64,000 nucleotides of DNA from ZC4RG30 sp963726085 (GCA_963726085.1 CAVSAR010000004.1:248001-312000); one strand, 5' to 3'. Positions 19,138 through 29,566 are shown, counted from the first letter of the stretch. Translations and numbers: made by a program. The notes: generated by a model not told the origin, from the letters alone.

Positions 19138-21705
19138 TTACTTGCCCCTGGGCTTGAACGACAGGATCTTCATCGCGTCCGTGAGGGATTGGGACTGCTG
19201 CCAGTATTGGGCCCAGGGATCGCGCTTGACCTGTGACAGGTGTTCCCGGGCATTGCGCACCGTCCACTGTGCACCACTCTTGATGCTGGCAAGCTCTTGC
19301 CAGGCCACCGGCATGGACACGCCCAGGCCAGGCCTTGCGCGGGCTGAAAAAGCGGCGGCCGTGGTTGCGCCAAACCCGTTGCGCAGGTAATCGACGAAGA
19401 TCTTGCCGACCCGGTTGGCCGGCCCGCTCTTGAGCACGAACCGGGAGGGTATGGTCTTGGCCAGGTGCTGGACGATGGCGCGCGAAAAGTCCTTGACGGT
19501 CCCATAGTCCCAGCGCGGCGCCACGGGCACGACCACGTGCAGCCCCTTGCCGCCGGACGTCTTGAGCCACGCGGACAGTCCAAGTTGCTCGAGCAGCGAA
19601 TGTAGCAGCGTGGCGCCCTCCTGCATCTGGCCCCACGAGGTTCCAGCACCGGGATCCAGATCAAAGACCATGCGGTCCGGTGAGTTGATCTTCCTGGTGG
19701 TGGAGTTCCAGGTATGGAACTCAATGACGTTCATCTGCGCGGCACTTGCCAGCGCCGCGGCCGAGTCAATCTCAAGCAGCCCTTGGTGGCCGGGCCACAG
19801 CGATGCATCAAGCTGCCGGACCCCGGCAATGCCTATGCCGGCGTGCTTCTGGAAGAACAGCTGTCCTGCCACACCACTGGGCCCGCGCAGCAGCGAACAC
19901 GGCCGCCCCTGCAGATGCGGGAGCATCCACTCACTGACGGATTCGTAGTAGTGCACCAGGTCCTGCTTGGTCAGCTTTGTGCTGGGATCAATGATCCGGT
20001 CGCCGTGCGTGATCTTCACGGCACCGGTCCTGGCCCGCTTGGCTTTGGTAGGCACTGGCTGGCCCAGGTTTATCGCGGTTTCGCGCACGACGGAGGCGGC
20101 CGGTTTGTCACTGCGCAGACCCAGGAACGAGGCATGGCGAATCTGGCCATCCGGCGTCCACTCGGAAAATTCCACCTCCGCGACCAGTGCTGGCTTGACC
20201 CAAATGGGACGGCCCGTGGAACTGCGTGACCGGCGCGCGGCTTTTGCAGCGGTCGTGAACGGCGCCGCAGTTACTGCCAGTTTGCCCAGCTTGTTCCTGA
20301 GCATGCGCGCATCGTCGGCATCCCAGCCGGTACCAACCCTGCCGACGGACCGCAGTTGTCCGTCGGCGTGAACTCCCAGCAGCAGGCTGCCGATTTGCGC
20401 CGCATCGTCGCTGCGCTGCACGTAGCCGCAGACCACGAACTCCTGGCGCAGCTTGCATTTGAGCTTGAGCCAGTTGCGGCTGCGCGTGGACGTGTAGGGA
20501 GCATCAGCGCGTTTGGCGATGACCCCCTCCAGATGCATGGCGCACGCGGTGTGCAACACCGACGCCGCGTCGGCGGGAAAGTCCGCGCTGTAGCGCACGT
20601 GCGGCGTGTGCTTACTGGCCAGCAGGGCCTGCAACAGCTGGCGCCGCGTGGCCAGCTGCACGTCGCGCAGGTCGTAGCCATCGAGGAAGGGCAGGTCGAA
20701 CAGGAAATACTTGAGTGGGCTTTGCGCGCCACTGTCGAATGCCTTTTGCAATGCATTGAAGTCCGGGACGCCGTCCTTGCCCAGCACCACAATCTCCCCA
20801 TCCAGCCACGCGGAGCGGATTGGCAGTTGTTGCAGTTCGCTGACCAGGTGGGGCATCTTCTCGGACCAGTCGTGTCCGCCGCGGGTCAGCAGGCGGACCT
20901 TGCCCTTGTCGATACGGGCCATAATCCGGTAGCCGTCGAACTTGATTTCATAGATCCAGCCCTCCCCGGAGGGCGGCGTGTCGACCAGTGTGGCCAGCTG
21001 CGGAGACAACGCCGCTGGCAGGTCGGCGCGCACTGCGCCCGGCGCGGTGGCCAGCGAACCTGCGGGCGACTTGCCCTTTGTGGGTTTGGTCGGCTTGGGC
21101 TGCGGGGGCGCGGACTTGGCCTTCAGGGGCCTGGCGATGACACTGTCGGGCAGTGCGCTGACCACGTCGTACTGGCTGCGCGGCCGCGCGAATTCGTCGC
21201 GCTTCTTGAATAGCAGCCAGGGTTCCTTGGCCTCTGCATTCCCGCGCATCCTGACCAGTTCCCACTGGCCCTTGAGCTTCTGGCCGTGCAGGTTAAAGGC
21301 CAGCTTGCCCTTACGCAGTCCCAGGTGCGGGTCGCCAAGGGGGTCCCAACTGCCCTGGTCCCAGACGATGACTGTGCCGGCACCGTACTGCTTGGGCGCA
21401 ATCGTGCCTTCGAAGGACCCATACGACAGTGGGTGGTCCTCGACATGCACGGCCAGTCGCTTGTCGGCCGGGTCGTAGCTGGGTCCCTTGGGGACCGCCC
21501 AGGATACCAGCACGCCATCGAGTTCCAGCCGGAAGTCATAGTGCAGACGCCGCGCTGCATGCTTTTGGATAACGAACGACAGCTCCTTGCCGCGTGCCCG
21601 CTGGGTACCGCGTGGCTCGGCGGTCTTGGTGAAATCCCGCTTGGCCCAGTAGGGCGCCAACCGTGCCGAAGTGCCGGTATCGATAGCAGTGCTGCGCGCG
21701 GCCAT
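19138..21705 (-). CDS. ligD: Multifunctional ATP-dependent DNA ligase LigD (PE-LIG-POL)
   Basis: LigD processes and seals double-strand breaks held by Ku. The order of domains is phosphoesterase, ligase, polymerase. The phosphoesterase spans about 35-170, with RLHYDFRLELDGVLVSWAVP and VHVEDHPLSYGSFEGTI. The ligase has nucleotidyl lysine in EIKFDGYR (K255 from this start), then ELDGEIV-like WLDGEIVVL and GVIAKRAD. The polymerase covers about 560-850, with FDLDPGAG and KTSGGKGLHVVVP. The ATG MAARSTAID at 21705 was preferred to an in-frame TTG two codons earlier. It lies 6 nt after the ku stop, forming a two-gene NHEJ operon. Confidence 0.96.
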   Translation of the reverse strand: MAARSTAIDTGTSARLAPYWAKRDFTKTAEPRGTQRARGKELSFVIQKHAARRLHYDFRLELDGVLVSWAVPKGPSYDPADKRLAVHVEDHPLSYGSFEGTIAPKQYGAGTVIVWDQGSWDPLGDPHLGLRKGKLAFNLHGQKLKGQWELVRMRGNAEAKEPWLLFKKRDEFARPRSQYDVVSALPDSVIARPLKAKSAPPQPKPTKPTKGKSPAGSLATAPGAVRADLPAALSPQLATLVDTPPSGEGWIYEIKFDGYRIMARIDKGKVRLLTRGGHDWSEKMPHLVSELQQLPIRSAWLDGEIVVLGKDGVPDFNALQKAFDSGAQSPLKYFLFDLPFLDGYDLRDVQLATRRQLLQALLASKHTPHVRYSADFPADAASVLHTACAMHLEGVIAKRADAPYTSTRSRNWLKLKCKLRQEFVVCGYVQRSDDAAQIGSLLLGVHADGQLRSVGRVGTGWDADDARMLRNKLGKLAVTAAPFTTAAKAARRSRSSTGRPIWVKPALVAEVEFSEWTPDGQIRHASFLGLRSDKPAASVVRETAINLGQPVPTKAKRARTGAVKITHGDRIIDPSTKLTKQDLVHYYESVSEWMLPHLQGRPCSLLRGPSGVAGQLFFQKHAGIGIAGVRQLDASLWPGHQGLLEIDSAAALASAAQMNVIEFHTWNSTTRKINSPDRMVFDLDPGAGTSWGQMQEGATLLHSLLEQLGLSAWLKTSGGKGLHVVVPVAPRWDYGTVKDFSRAIVQHLAKTIPSRFVLKSGPANRVGKIFVDYLRNGFGATTAAAFSARARPGLGVSMPVAWQELASIKSGAQWTVRNAREHLSQVKRDPWAQYWQQSQSLTDAMKILSFKPRGK

Positions 21706-21711
21706 CGCCAA

Positions 21712-22557
21712 TCACGCGCGCTTGCGCGCCTTGTTGATCGACGTGACTTTGCCATTGCGCGCGCCCGCAGCCCCGGGCTTCTTGCCCAGGCTCTGGGCCA
21801 GCAGGGCAGTCAGGTCCACGACGTTGCTGCGCGCCTCCGGCTCCTCCAGGGGTTCGACCACCTTGGCCGCACCCGCCTTTTGCCGCTTCGTCACCAACGC
21901 CTCGATGGCATGCGTGAACTTGTCTGCGTACGCGTCGGGCTTCCATTCTTCAGTCATGTCAGCGATCAGTTGGCGCGCCATCTTGAGCTCGCTGTCCTTG
22001 AGGGCCTTGGTACCGGCGGTCGGAAGCTTCAGGTCCGTCCACGGCCTGATGTCGTGTATCCAGCGCAGCGTGTTTAACAACAGCCCGCGGTCGGTGGCAA
22101 TCAGGGCGGCCAGATGCTCCTTGGTGTGCAGCACCACGCGGGCGATACCCGCCACATCGGACGCCAGCATGGCCTCGCGCAGCAAGGCATAGACCTTGTC
22201 GCCCTTGGCCTGGGGCTCCAGGTAGTACGGCCGGTCAAACTGGATCACCGGTATTTCGGCGACGTGCACGAACGACTCTATTTCTATGGTCTGCGTGGTC
22301 TTGGGGTACGCGGCCTTGATTTCGTCGTCGCCCAGGATGACGTAGCGGTCGGTGTCGACTTTCACGCCGCGGACGATGTTTTCCTTGGTGACTTCCCGGC
22401 CGGTACGCTTGTTGACGCGCTTGTATCCGACCGGGTCCATCGAGCGCTTGTCCACCCAGTCGAAATCAATGCCGCTTTCGGAAGACCCCGGGTACAGCCC
22501 GATCGGGATGTGTACCAGGCCAAAGCTGATGGCGCCTTTCCAGATGGCGTGGGGCAT
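21712..22557 (-). CDS. ku: Non-homologous end joining protein Ku
   Basis: The bacterial Ku homodimer rings broken DNA ends and recruits LigD. The 281-aa product begins MPHAIWKGAISFGLVHIPIGLY, the invariant Ku start, preceded by a strong AGGGAGGA ribosome site. Longer in-frame starts are rejected because they add 68 unconserved residues across the promoter. It shows KENIVRGVKVDTDRYVILGDDE and FDRPYYLEPQ, and a basic C-terminal tail rich in Lys/Arg/Ala (KKPGAAGARNGKVTSINKAR) typical of DNA-contacting Ku tails. Confidence 0.97.
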   Translation of the reverse strand: MPHAIWKGAISFGLVHIPIGLYPGSSESGIDFDWVDKRSMDPVGYKRVNKRTGREVTKENIVRGVKVDTDRYVILGDDEIKAAYPKTTQTIEIESFVHVAEIPVIQFDRPYYLEPQAKGDKVYALLREAMLASDVAGIARVVLHTKEHLAALIATDRGLLLNTLRWIHDIRPWTDLKLPTAGTKALKDSELKMARQLIADMTEEWKPDAYADKFTHAIEALVTKRQKAGAAKVVEPLEEPEARSNVVDLTALLAQSLGKKPGAAGARNGKVTSINKARKRA

Positions 22558-22967
22558 GACTGGTCCTCCCTGGTGTGCCGCAACCCTACTGTGTTCCTTT
22601 ATGTGCAGCGTATCGCCCGGAAGGTTCCGTGCAATGACGTAGGGCGATGCCGACAGGGCAATCGGGCACTCGCTCAATGGCTGCCCGGCACCTTCGGGCC
22701 CGCTGCATCCTGCTGGCAAGGGGCTACGGTAAATCGCCAGTCTCGGTCGCCAGGCAGACATGAGGCGGGTCGCCCCCCTGAGGCAAGTGCTCCAGCCAAT
22801 GCGTTGCTCGCCGCTGCCGTGTGCTCGGGATACATCACCGGGATAGTGCTGCCGGTGTCGGGCAGCGCCAGCGCAAACTGATCTGCCTCTGATTGGTGCC
22901 GCATCGTTGTCTTATGCAACCATTTGGTGCGCCCGGCGCACGGCATGCAGCGTCTATAATCCGGTGA
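22558..22967. promoter_or_regulatory. Divergent ku / transglutaminase intergenic region with palindromic operator copy 2
   Basis: This 410-bp gap shows no convincing gene. It contains TGCAACCATTTGGTGCG at 22915-22931, one base different from the palindrome at 18505-18521, and a half-site ATTGGTGC at 22892-22899. Downstream are a GG-N10-GC arrangement (GG 22935-22936, GC 22947-22948), a weak sigma54-type match, and TATAAT at 22955-22960. The TATAAT is only 8 bp before the start codon and lacks a proper -35, so its role is doubtful. The ku promoter must also lie in this gap but was not pinpointed. Confidence 0.55.
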
Positions 22968-25900
22968 ATGTCCATTCACGTCGCGCTAAACCACGTTACC
23001 CACTATCGCTACGACAAGCTCGTTGAAGTGGGGCCGCAAATCGTCAGGTTGCGGCCGGCGCCGCATTGTCGGACACGCATCCTGTCCTACTCGCTCAAGA
23101 TCAGTCCGGCCAAGCACTTCATCAACTGGCAGCAGGATCCCGAGGCCAATTACCTTGCCCGCGTGGTGTTTCCCGAGCCGACTCGTGAACTGCGCTTTGA
23201 AGTCGGGCTGGTCGCCGAGATGTCGGTGTTCAATCCGTTTGATTTCTTCCTCGAACCCCAGGCCGAGCAGTTTCCCTTTGCGTATGACGCGCTCATGCTG
23301 CGCGAGCTGGCCCCCTACCTGATCAAGCTGGAACTACAGCCGCGCTTCGCGGCCTACCTGGCGTCGATCCCGCGCGAGCCGCGCCGCACCATCGATTTCC
23401 TGGTCGAGCTCAACATGAGGCTCGCCAAGGATGTTGCTTACCTGATCCGCATGGAGCCGGGCGTGCAGACTCCCGAAGTCACGCTGCACAACGGCTCGGG
23501 ATCCTGTCGCGACTCGGCATGGTTGTTGGTGCAGTTGCTGCGCCACCTGGGACTGGCCGCGCGCTTTGTCTCCGGCTACCTGATCCAGCTTACGCCGGAC
23601 ATGAAATCCCTCGATGGCCCCTCCGGACCGAAGGCGGACTTCACCGACCTGCACGCTTGGTGCGAGGTTTACCTGCCCGGTGGTGGCTGGATTGGACTGG
23701 ATCCGACGTCCGGCCTGCTGGCCGGCGAAGGACATATCCCCCTGGCCTGCACTCCGGAGCCGGGCTCGGCTGCACCCATCGAAGGCATGGTTGGAAAAAG
23801 CGAGGTCGAGTTTCACCACGAGATGAAGATCGAGCGAATCTTCGAATCACCGCGGGTGACCAAGCCATACACCGAGGAGCAGTGGCGCGACATCGAGAAC
23901 CTGGGCCACGCCATCGATGCACGGCTGACTGCGGATGATGTGCGGCTGACCATGGGCGGCGAGCCGACGTTCGTGTCAATCGATGATCCGGATGGTGCCG
24001 AGTGGAATACGACGGCGATGGGTCCCGATAAGCGGCGACTGTCCATCGACCTGTATGAGCGCCTCAAGCAGCACTATGCACCGCAGGGCCTGGCGCACTT
24101 CGGCCAGGGCAAGTGGTACCCAGGCGAGCCCCTGCCGCGCTGGTCATTGACCTGCTTCTGGCGGCGCGATGGCGAGCCCATGTGGCGCGATCCGAAGCTG
24201 CTCGACGATGAACGCACCCAGCGCGCGGTCAGCGCCGCCGATGCCGGGGCATTCCTCGGCGCAGTGGCCGAGCGACTCGGGCTGGCGTGCGACGACGTGT
24301 TTCCGGCCTACGAGGATGAGCACTACTACCAGCGGCGCGAACAGCAGCTGCCAATCAATGTCGAGCACAAGGATTCGCGAGTCGACGACAAGATCGAGCG
24401 GGAACGATTGGGGCGTCTTTTCGGGCGGGGCCTGGATGAGATTGTCGGACACGTGCTGCCGGTGCGCCGCGAGCCGTCCGGATCGCGCTGGCTGACCAGC
24501 CCGTGGTTCCTGCGCGCACAGCGCTGTTACCTGGTGCCCGGGGATTCGCCGCTGGGCTTGCGCCTGCCGCTGCAATCCCTGCCGTGGGTGTCCAAGGAAG
24601 ACTATCCCTACACGCATGCACCTGATCCGATGGAACCCGCGCGCGCACTGCCGCGATATGCGGACCTGCGGCACCGGCAGCGCGACGCCGTGCGCGGCGA
24701 AGCAACCGGCGCGGCCCAGGTCGCCAAGGCGCCGCTGCCGGGCAAGTCCGCGGCAGATGTCGTGCGCACGGCCATGTGCGTGGAGACCCGCGACGGCCGG
24801 CTGCAGGTGTTCATGCCTCCGGCCGATTCGCTGGAGGACTACCTGGAACTCGTGGCGGCAGTGGAGGCCGCTGCCGAGTCGCTGGGGCAACCGGTAGTCC
24901 TCGAGGGCTATGAGCCACCGCGGGATAACCGGCTCAACTCGTTCCGCATCACGCCGGACCCGGGCGTCATCGAAGTCAATATCCATCCGTCGTCCAGTTG
25001 GGACGAACTGGTCGGCCGCACCACGCACCTGTATGACCAGGCTCGGCAGACCCGGCTGACCACCGAGAAGTTCATGCTCGACGGCCGGCACACCGGCACC
25101 GGCGGCGGCAACCACATCGTGCTGGGCGGCGAAACGCCGGCGGATTCGCCGTTCCTGCGCCGGCCAGACCTGCTGCGCAGCCTGCTGGGCTACTGGCATA
25201 ACCACCCGTCGCTGTCCTATCTGTTTTCCGGCCTGTTCATCGGCCCGACCTCGCAGTCGCCGCGCGTCGACGAGGCGCGCAATGACTCGCTGTACGAGCT
25301 GGAGATCGCCTTCCAGCAGGTGCCACCCCCGGGGGAGCAGTGCCCGCCATGGCTGGTCGACCGCCTGTTCCGCAACCTGCTGATCGACTCCAGTGGCAAT
25401 ACGCATCGCACCGAGTTTTCCATCGACAAGATGTATTCGCCGGATGGTCCCACCGGGCGGCTACGGATTGCTGGAGCTGCGCGCCTTCGAGATGCCGCCG
25501 CACGAACGCATGAGCCTTACCCAGCAACTGTTGCTGCGCGCGCTGGTGGCGCGCTTCTGGCGCGAACCCGTACCAGCCGCTGCGGCTGGCACGCTGGGGC
25601 ACGGAGCTGCACGATCGCTACATGCTGCCGCATTTCATCGAGCAGGATTTCGCGGACGTGATCAGCCGAAATGAAGCGCTCCGGCTTCGCGCTGGACAAG
25701 GACTGGTTCCGGCCGCATCTGGAATTCCGCTTTCCGAAATTCGGGGATTTCGCGACCCGCGGCGTGCAGCTGGAACTGCGCCAGGCGCTGGAACCCTGGC
25801 ACGTGATGGGCGAGGAAGGCAGCGCCGGCAGCATGGTGCGCAATGTCGACTGCCTCGCTCGAGCGACTGCAGATCAAGGTCACCGGGCTCGCGCCCGACC

Positions 25901-26271
25901 GCTACGTGGTCACCTGCAATGGCAACACCCTGCCACTGCAACCCACGGGCGTGGTCGGAGAATTCATCGCCGGTGTTCGCTACCGCGCGTGGCAGCCCGC
26001 CTCGTCCCTGCACCCGACCATCGGCGTACACTCGCCACTGGTTTTCGACCTGCTGGACACGTGGATGAATCTATCCCTGGGCGGTTGCCAATACCACGTG
26101 ACCCACCCGGGCGGCCGCAGCTACGACACTTTCCCGGTCAACGCCTTCGAGTCGGAGAGCCGGCGCCTGGCGCGCTTTGCGCGCCTGGGTCACACGCCCG
26201 GCCAACTGCACGCACATGAGCCCGTGCGCAACGCTGAATATCCCCTCACCCTGGACCTGCGACGCGTGTGA
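22968..26271 (+). CDS. Transglutaminase family protein with DUF2126 region, four apparent 1-bp insertions near the 3' end
   Basis: The N-terminal 300 residues are a transglutaminase-like fold with the catalytic triad C180 (NGSGSCRDSAW), H229 (DLHAWCEVY) and D245 (IGLDPTSG). The long DUF2126 part follows, with RLTMGGEPTFVSIDD and GGGNHIVLGG. The frame is open to about 25455. The protein then continues through other frames, with extra bases near 25463, 25568, 25670 and 25850, to a natural stop at 26271. Full length would be about 1,100 aa, normal for the family. Its stop overlaps the GTG of the ATP-grasp/alpha-E fusion (GTGA). The N-terminal enzyme probably acts as cysteine peptidase or amide-forming enzyme; the substrate is unknown. 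Confidence 0.85.
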
Positions 26272-28649
26272 CTGCCAGTCCAGGTCCAGCAGAGAACGCC
26301 GCGATCGCGACACGATATGACGAGCTGGCAACGCCGGCTGGCGTGCGCCAGCACTGGCAGTGGCTGGCCGACTGGCAGCGCGGCCAGGGGTCGGCCGATG
26401 CGGTCCGGCGCGCGCACGAACTGACGCGCCGCCTGGTCGTCGAGAACGGCGTCACATACAACGTCTATTCTGATCCCCAGGGTGCGGATCGTCCGTGGGC
26501 CCTGGACCCGTTGCCATTCGTGCTGCCCGTCGATGAATGGCGGGCCATCGAGGCTGGCGTTGCCCAGCGCTGCCAGTTGCTCAATGGCGTGCTGGCCGAT
26601 CTCTACGGCGCGCAGCGGCTGGTGACCGAGGGCCTCGTCCCCCCTGAACTGCCCTATGGGCATCCGAATTTCCTGTGGCCCTGCCGCGATGTGAAGCCCG
26701 TCGACGGCATCTGGTTGCACCTGTATGCGGCGGACCTGGCACGCGCGCCGGATGGACGCTGGTGGCTGCTGGCCGATCGTACGCAGGCCCCTTCCGGCGC
26801 GGGCTATGCGCTGGAGAATCGCGAGATCCTGGCGCAGGTGCATGCTGGGGTGATGCCACAGGTCGGCGTGCGCCGCGTGACCGCGTTCTTCGACGCGCTG
26901 CGTGCCGGGCTGCTGCAGTCGGCTGACGGAGCGGCGCCACTGGCGGTGATTCTGACGCCCGGCCCGTTCAATGAAACCTACTTTGAGCATGCCTATCTGG
27001 CGCGACAACTGGGCATTCCGCTGGTGGAAGGCAGCGACCTGACCGTGCGCTCCGACGTGCTGTACCTCAAGACCCTGGCTGGCCTGAAGCGCGTGCAAAC
27101 GATATTCCGGCGCCTGGATGATGACTACTGTGATCCGCTGGAGCTGCGCGGGGATTCGGCGCTGGGCGTGGCCGGATTGATTGGCGCCATCCGTGCCGGC
27201 AACGTCACGATGGCCAATGCCCTGGGGTCGGGCGTGCTTGAGTCCGCGGCCTGGTTTGGATTCCTGCCAGCGGTCGCGGAGCGTCTGCTCAATGAGCGAT
27301 TGCTGTTGCCCGAGGTTGCCACCTGGTGGTGTGGCGAGCGGCCGGCGCTGGACTACGTGCTGGCCAACCTCGATCACGTGGTCATCAAGCCCACCTATCC
27401 CAACCAGCGCTTTGAGCCCATATTCGGCCGTGATACGCAGGGCGCCGCGCGCGATGAGTTGATCACGCGCCTGCGCAATCGTCCCTATGCCTATGTGGCC
27501 CAGGAACATGTGAGCCTGTCCCAGGCGCCAGTGTGGCGCGGTGCCAGCTCCACGGAACTGGATGCGCGCGCGCTGACCATTCGCGTGTACGCGTGCAAGA
27601 CCCGCAATGGCGTGCACGTGATGCCGGGCGGGCTGGCGCGCATCGCCCAGCCGGATGCCGCCGACGTCGTCTCCTCGCAGCGTGGCGGCGGGGCCAAGGA
27701 CATATGGGTGCTGCGCGACGACCCGGAACCGGTCGCTGCAGGTCCCGCGGCATGGTCGCCGGAGCAGCGGCGCAACGACATTCCCTCGCGCCTGGTGGAG
27801 AACCTGTTTTGGCTGGGTCGCTACAGCGTGCGCTGCGAGAGCAAGCTGCGCTTGCTGCGCGGGGCGCTGGCCGCGTCGCGCGACAGCGCACTGGGACATC
27901 ATGCCCGGCAACTGTGCGAAACGCTGCATGTATTGGCCCCTGGTGAAAGTCCGGAGCACACGCTGCGCGACCAGGAGCACGCCGAAGGCGTGGCCGCCGA
28001 TATTCAACGGTTCGCATGGAGCGCGTCCCAGGTGCGCAACCGCCTGTCGGTGCGCTACTGGCGTGGGGTCGTGATCCTGCAGCGGCAGCTGCAGGAAGCG
28101 TCCATCTCCAGCAGCAGCCCGCGCGAGCACTGCGAGCGCCTGCTGCTGCAGTTGGCCGCACAGTGCGGCTTCTGCGATGCCGACATGATGCGCGACGAAG
28201 GCTGGCACGGCCTGCAGCTGGGGCGGGCCATAGAGCGCGCGCAGTTCCTCACGGCGATACTCGACGCGTCGCTATCCAGCCAGATGGCCATGCGCAGCGA
28301 GTCGCTGGAATGGCTGCTCGAGGTGGGCGACAGCCTCAATGTCTACCGCCAGGGATACGCGCTGCCGCCGCACCTGGCGCCAGTGCTGGCACTGCTGCTG
28401 GGCGACAAACTGCACCCCGGGTCGCTGGCCTTCCAGGTGCGGCAAATCCGCGAGCACCTGGCGCCGCTGCTGCCGGAGCGCATGGAGCCCGAGTGGCAGC
28501 TGGCACCGCTGCCGGCGGCTTCCATGGACCTGGTGGAACTGCGTGCCGGCCTGGGGCAACTGGCCCGCAGCATCGCCAACCTGTCGCACCGGCTGTCACT
28601 GCGGTTCTTCGTGCACGTCGACGAGGACTCACGGTCACTGTACGGCTGA
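26268..28649 (+). CDS. Fused circularly permuted type 2 ATP-grasp and alpha-E protein
   Basis: One 793-aa chain joins both partners that are separate at 15952-18408. Residues about 1-480 are ATP-grasp, with NGVTYNVYSD, LLADRTQAPSGAGYALENRE, VILTPGPFNETYFEHAYLA, the nucleotide-binding VVIKPTYPNQRFEPIFGR and VVSSQRGGGAKDIWVLRDD. Residues about 505-793 are alpha-E, starting IPSRLVENLFWLGRYSVRCE. ATP-grasp enzymes form amide or peptide bonds through acyl phosphates; for this family the product is not established. The gene is GTG-started inside the stop of the upstream transglutaminase and ends 3 nt before the next one, so the three form a tight operon. Confidence 0.93.
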   Translation: MTASPGPAENAAIATRYDELATPAGVRQHWQWLADWQRGQGSADAVRRAHELTRRLVVENGVTYNVYSDPQGADRPWALDPLPFVLPVDEWRAIEAGVAQRCQLLNGVLADLYGAQRLVTEGLVPPELPYGHPNFLWPCRDVKPVDGIWLHLYAADLARAPDGRWWLLADRTQAPSGAGYALENREILAQVHAGVMPQVGVRRVTAFFDALRAGLLQSADGAAPLAVILTPGPFNETYFEHAYLARQLGIPLVEGSDLTVRSDVLYLKTLAGLKRVQTIFRRLDDDYCDPLELRGDSALGVAGLIGAIRAGNVTMANALGSGVLESAAWFGFLPAVAERLLNERLLLPEVATWWCGERPALDYVLANLDHVVIKPTYPNQRFEPIFGRDTQGAARDELITRLRNRPYAYVAQEHVSLSQAPVWRGASSTELDARALTIRVYACKTRNGVHVMPGGLARIAQPDAADVVSSQRGGGAKDIWVLRDDPEPVAAGPAAWSPEQRRNDIPSRLVENLFWLGRYSVRCESKLRLLRGALAASRDSALGHHARQLCETLHVLAPGESPEHTLRDQEHAEGVAADIQRFAWSASQVRNRLSVRYWRGVVILQRQLQEASISSSSPREHCERLLLQLAAQCGFCDADMMRDEGWHGLQLGRAIERAQFLTAILDASLSSQMAMRSESLEWLLEVGDSLNVYRQGYALPPHLAPVLALLLGDKLHPGSLAFQVRQIREHLAPLLPERMEPEWQLAPLPAASMDLVELRAGLGQLARSIANLSHRLSLRFFVHVDEDSRSLYG

Positions 28650-28652
28650 ACC

Positions 28653-29549
28653 ATGCGCTACAGCATCGACCACCAGACCACTTATCGCTATGCCAGCGAC
28701 GTGCTGCATTCACATCACCTGCTGCACCTGATGACCCGCCCCTCGGCGTGGCAGCATTGCCTGCAATCCTCGATCCAGATCCAGCCCGCGCAGCACCGCC
28801 GTGTCGACCAGTTCGATGCCTTCGGCAACCGCATGACCCGCATCGAGCTGGCGCAACCGCACCGTGAGCTGACGGTGCGCTCGCGGATGCTGATCGACGT
28901 GTATCCGCGGGCGATCGTGCCCATGGACGCCACGTTCTCCTGGGAGCAGGTGCGCAATGCCTGTGTCTACAAGGGCAGCGAGCCCGGTCGCGATGTGCTC
29001 GACGCGTGCCGGTTCCGTCACGAGTCGCCACACGTGAATCTCAAGCACCTGTTCAGGGTGTATGGCGAGGACTGTTTTGCTGCGGACCGGCCCATCCTCG
29101 CCTGCGCCAGCGCGCTGTGCGACCGGCTGTTTGCTGACCTGACCTACGCGCCGGGGGAGACCACCATCAGCACCTCGGTTAGCGAAGTGCTGGAGCGCAA
29201 GCGCGGGGTTTGCCAGGACTTTGCGCACCTGATGATTGCCTGCCTGCGCTCCCGCGGGCTGCCGGCGCGATACGTCAGCGGCTACCTGCGCACCATCGTG
29301 CCCGGCGATGCCGAGCCGGAGCTGGTTGGCGGCGGCGCGACCCATGCCTGGGTGGCCGTATGGTGCCCGCCATTCGGCTGGGTGGAATTTGATCCCACCA
29401 ACGGGGGCTTCGTGGGCACGGACCACATCGCGCTGGCCTGGGGGCGTGATTTCTCCGACGTGTCGCCGCTGCGCGGCGTCATCCTGGGTGGCGCGATGCA
29501 CGAACTTGAGGTCAAGGTGCACGTGGCGGTGGCTACGCCGCCGGACTGA
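28653..29549 (+). CDS. Transglutaminase-like cysteine protein
   Basis: A 298-aa protein with an N-terminal beta domain starting MRYSIDHQTTYRYASDV and a transglutaminase core. The triad is C187 (KRGVCQDFAHLMIACLR), H231 (GATHAWVAVW) and D247 (EFDPTNGG). It is the third gene of the cassette and may crosslink or cleave peptides made or modified by the ATP-grasp/alpha-E partner; that role is inference from repeated co-occurrence in bacteria. No signal peptide is seen, so it likely acts in the cytoplasm. It is convergent with the adenylation/acyltransferase gene, 17 bp away. Confidence 0.92.
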   Translation: MRYSIDHQTTYRYASDVLHSHHLLHLMTRPSAWQHCLQSSIQIQPAQHRRVDQFDAFGNRMTRIELAQPHRELTVRSRMLIDVYPRAIVPMDATFSWEQVRNACVYKGSEPGRDVLDACRFRHESPHVNLKHLFRVYGEDCFAADRPILACASALCDRLFADLTYAPGETTISTSVSEVLERKRGVCQDFAHLMIACLRSRGLPARYVSGYLRTIVPGDAEPELVGGGATHAWVAVWCPPFGWVEFDPTNGGFVGTDHIALAWGRDFSDVSPLRGVILGGAMHELEVKVHVAVATPPD

Positions 29550-29566
29550 GCAAGGCGCGGATTGCC

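Noticed and set aside
22674..22979. Small minus-strand frame between ku and the transglutaminase
   Set aside because: It spans the palindromic operator and promoter region and has poor coding bias.
26190..28208. 672-codon minus-strand frame across the ATP-grasp/alpha-E fusion
   Set aside because: It covers conserved ligase motifs on the other strand and reads as Gln/Ala/His-rich noise.
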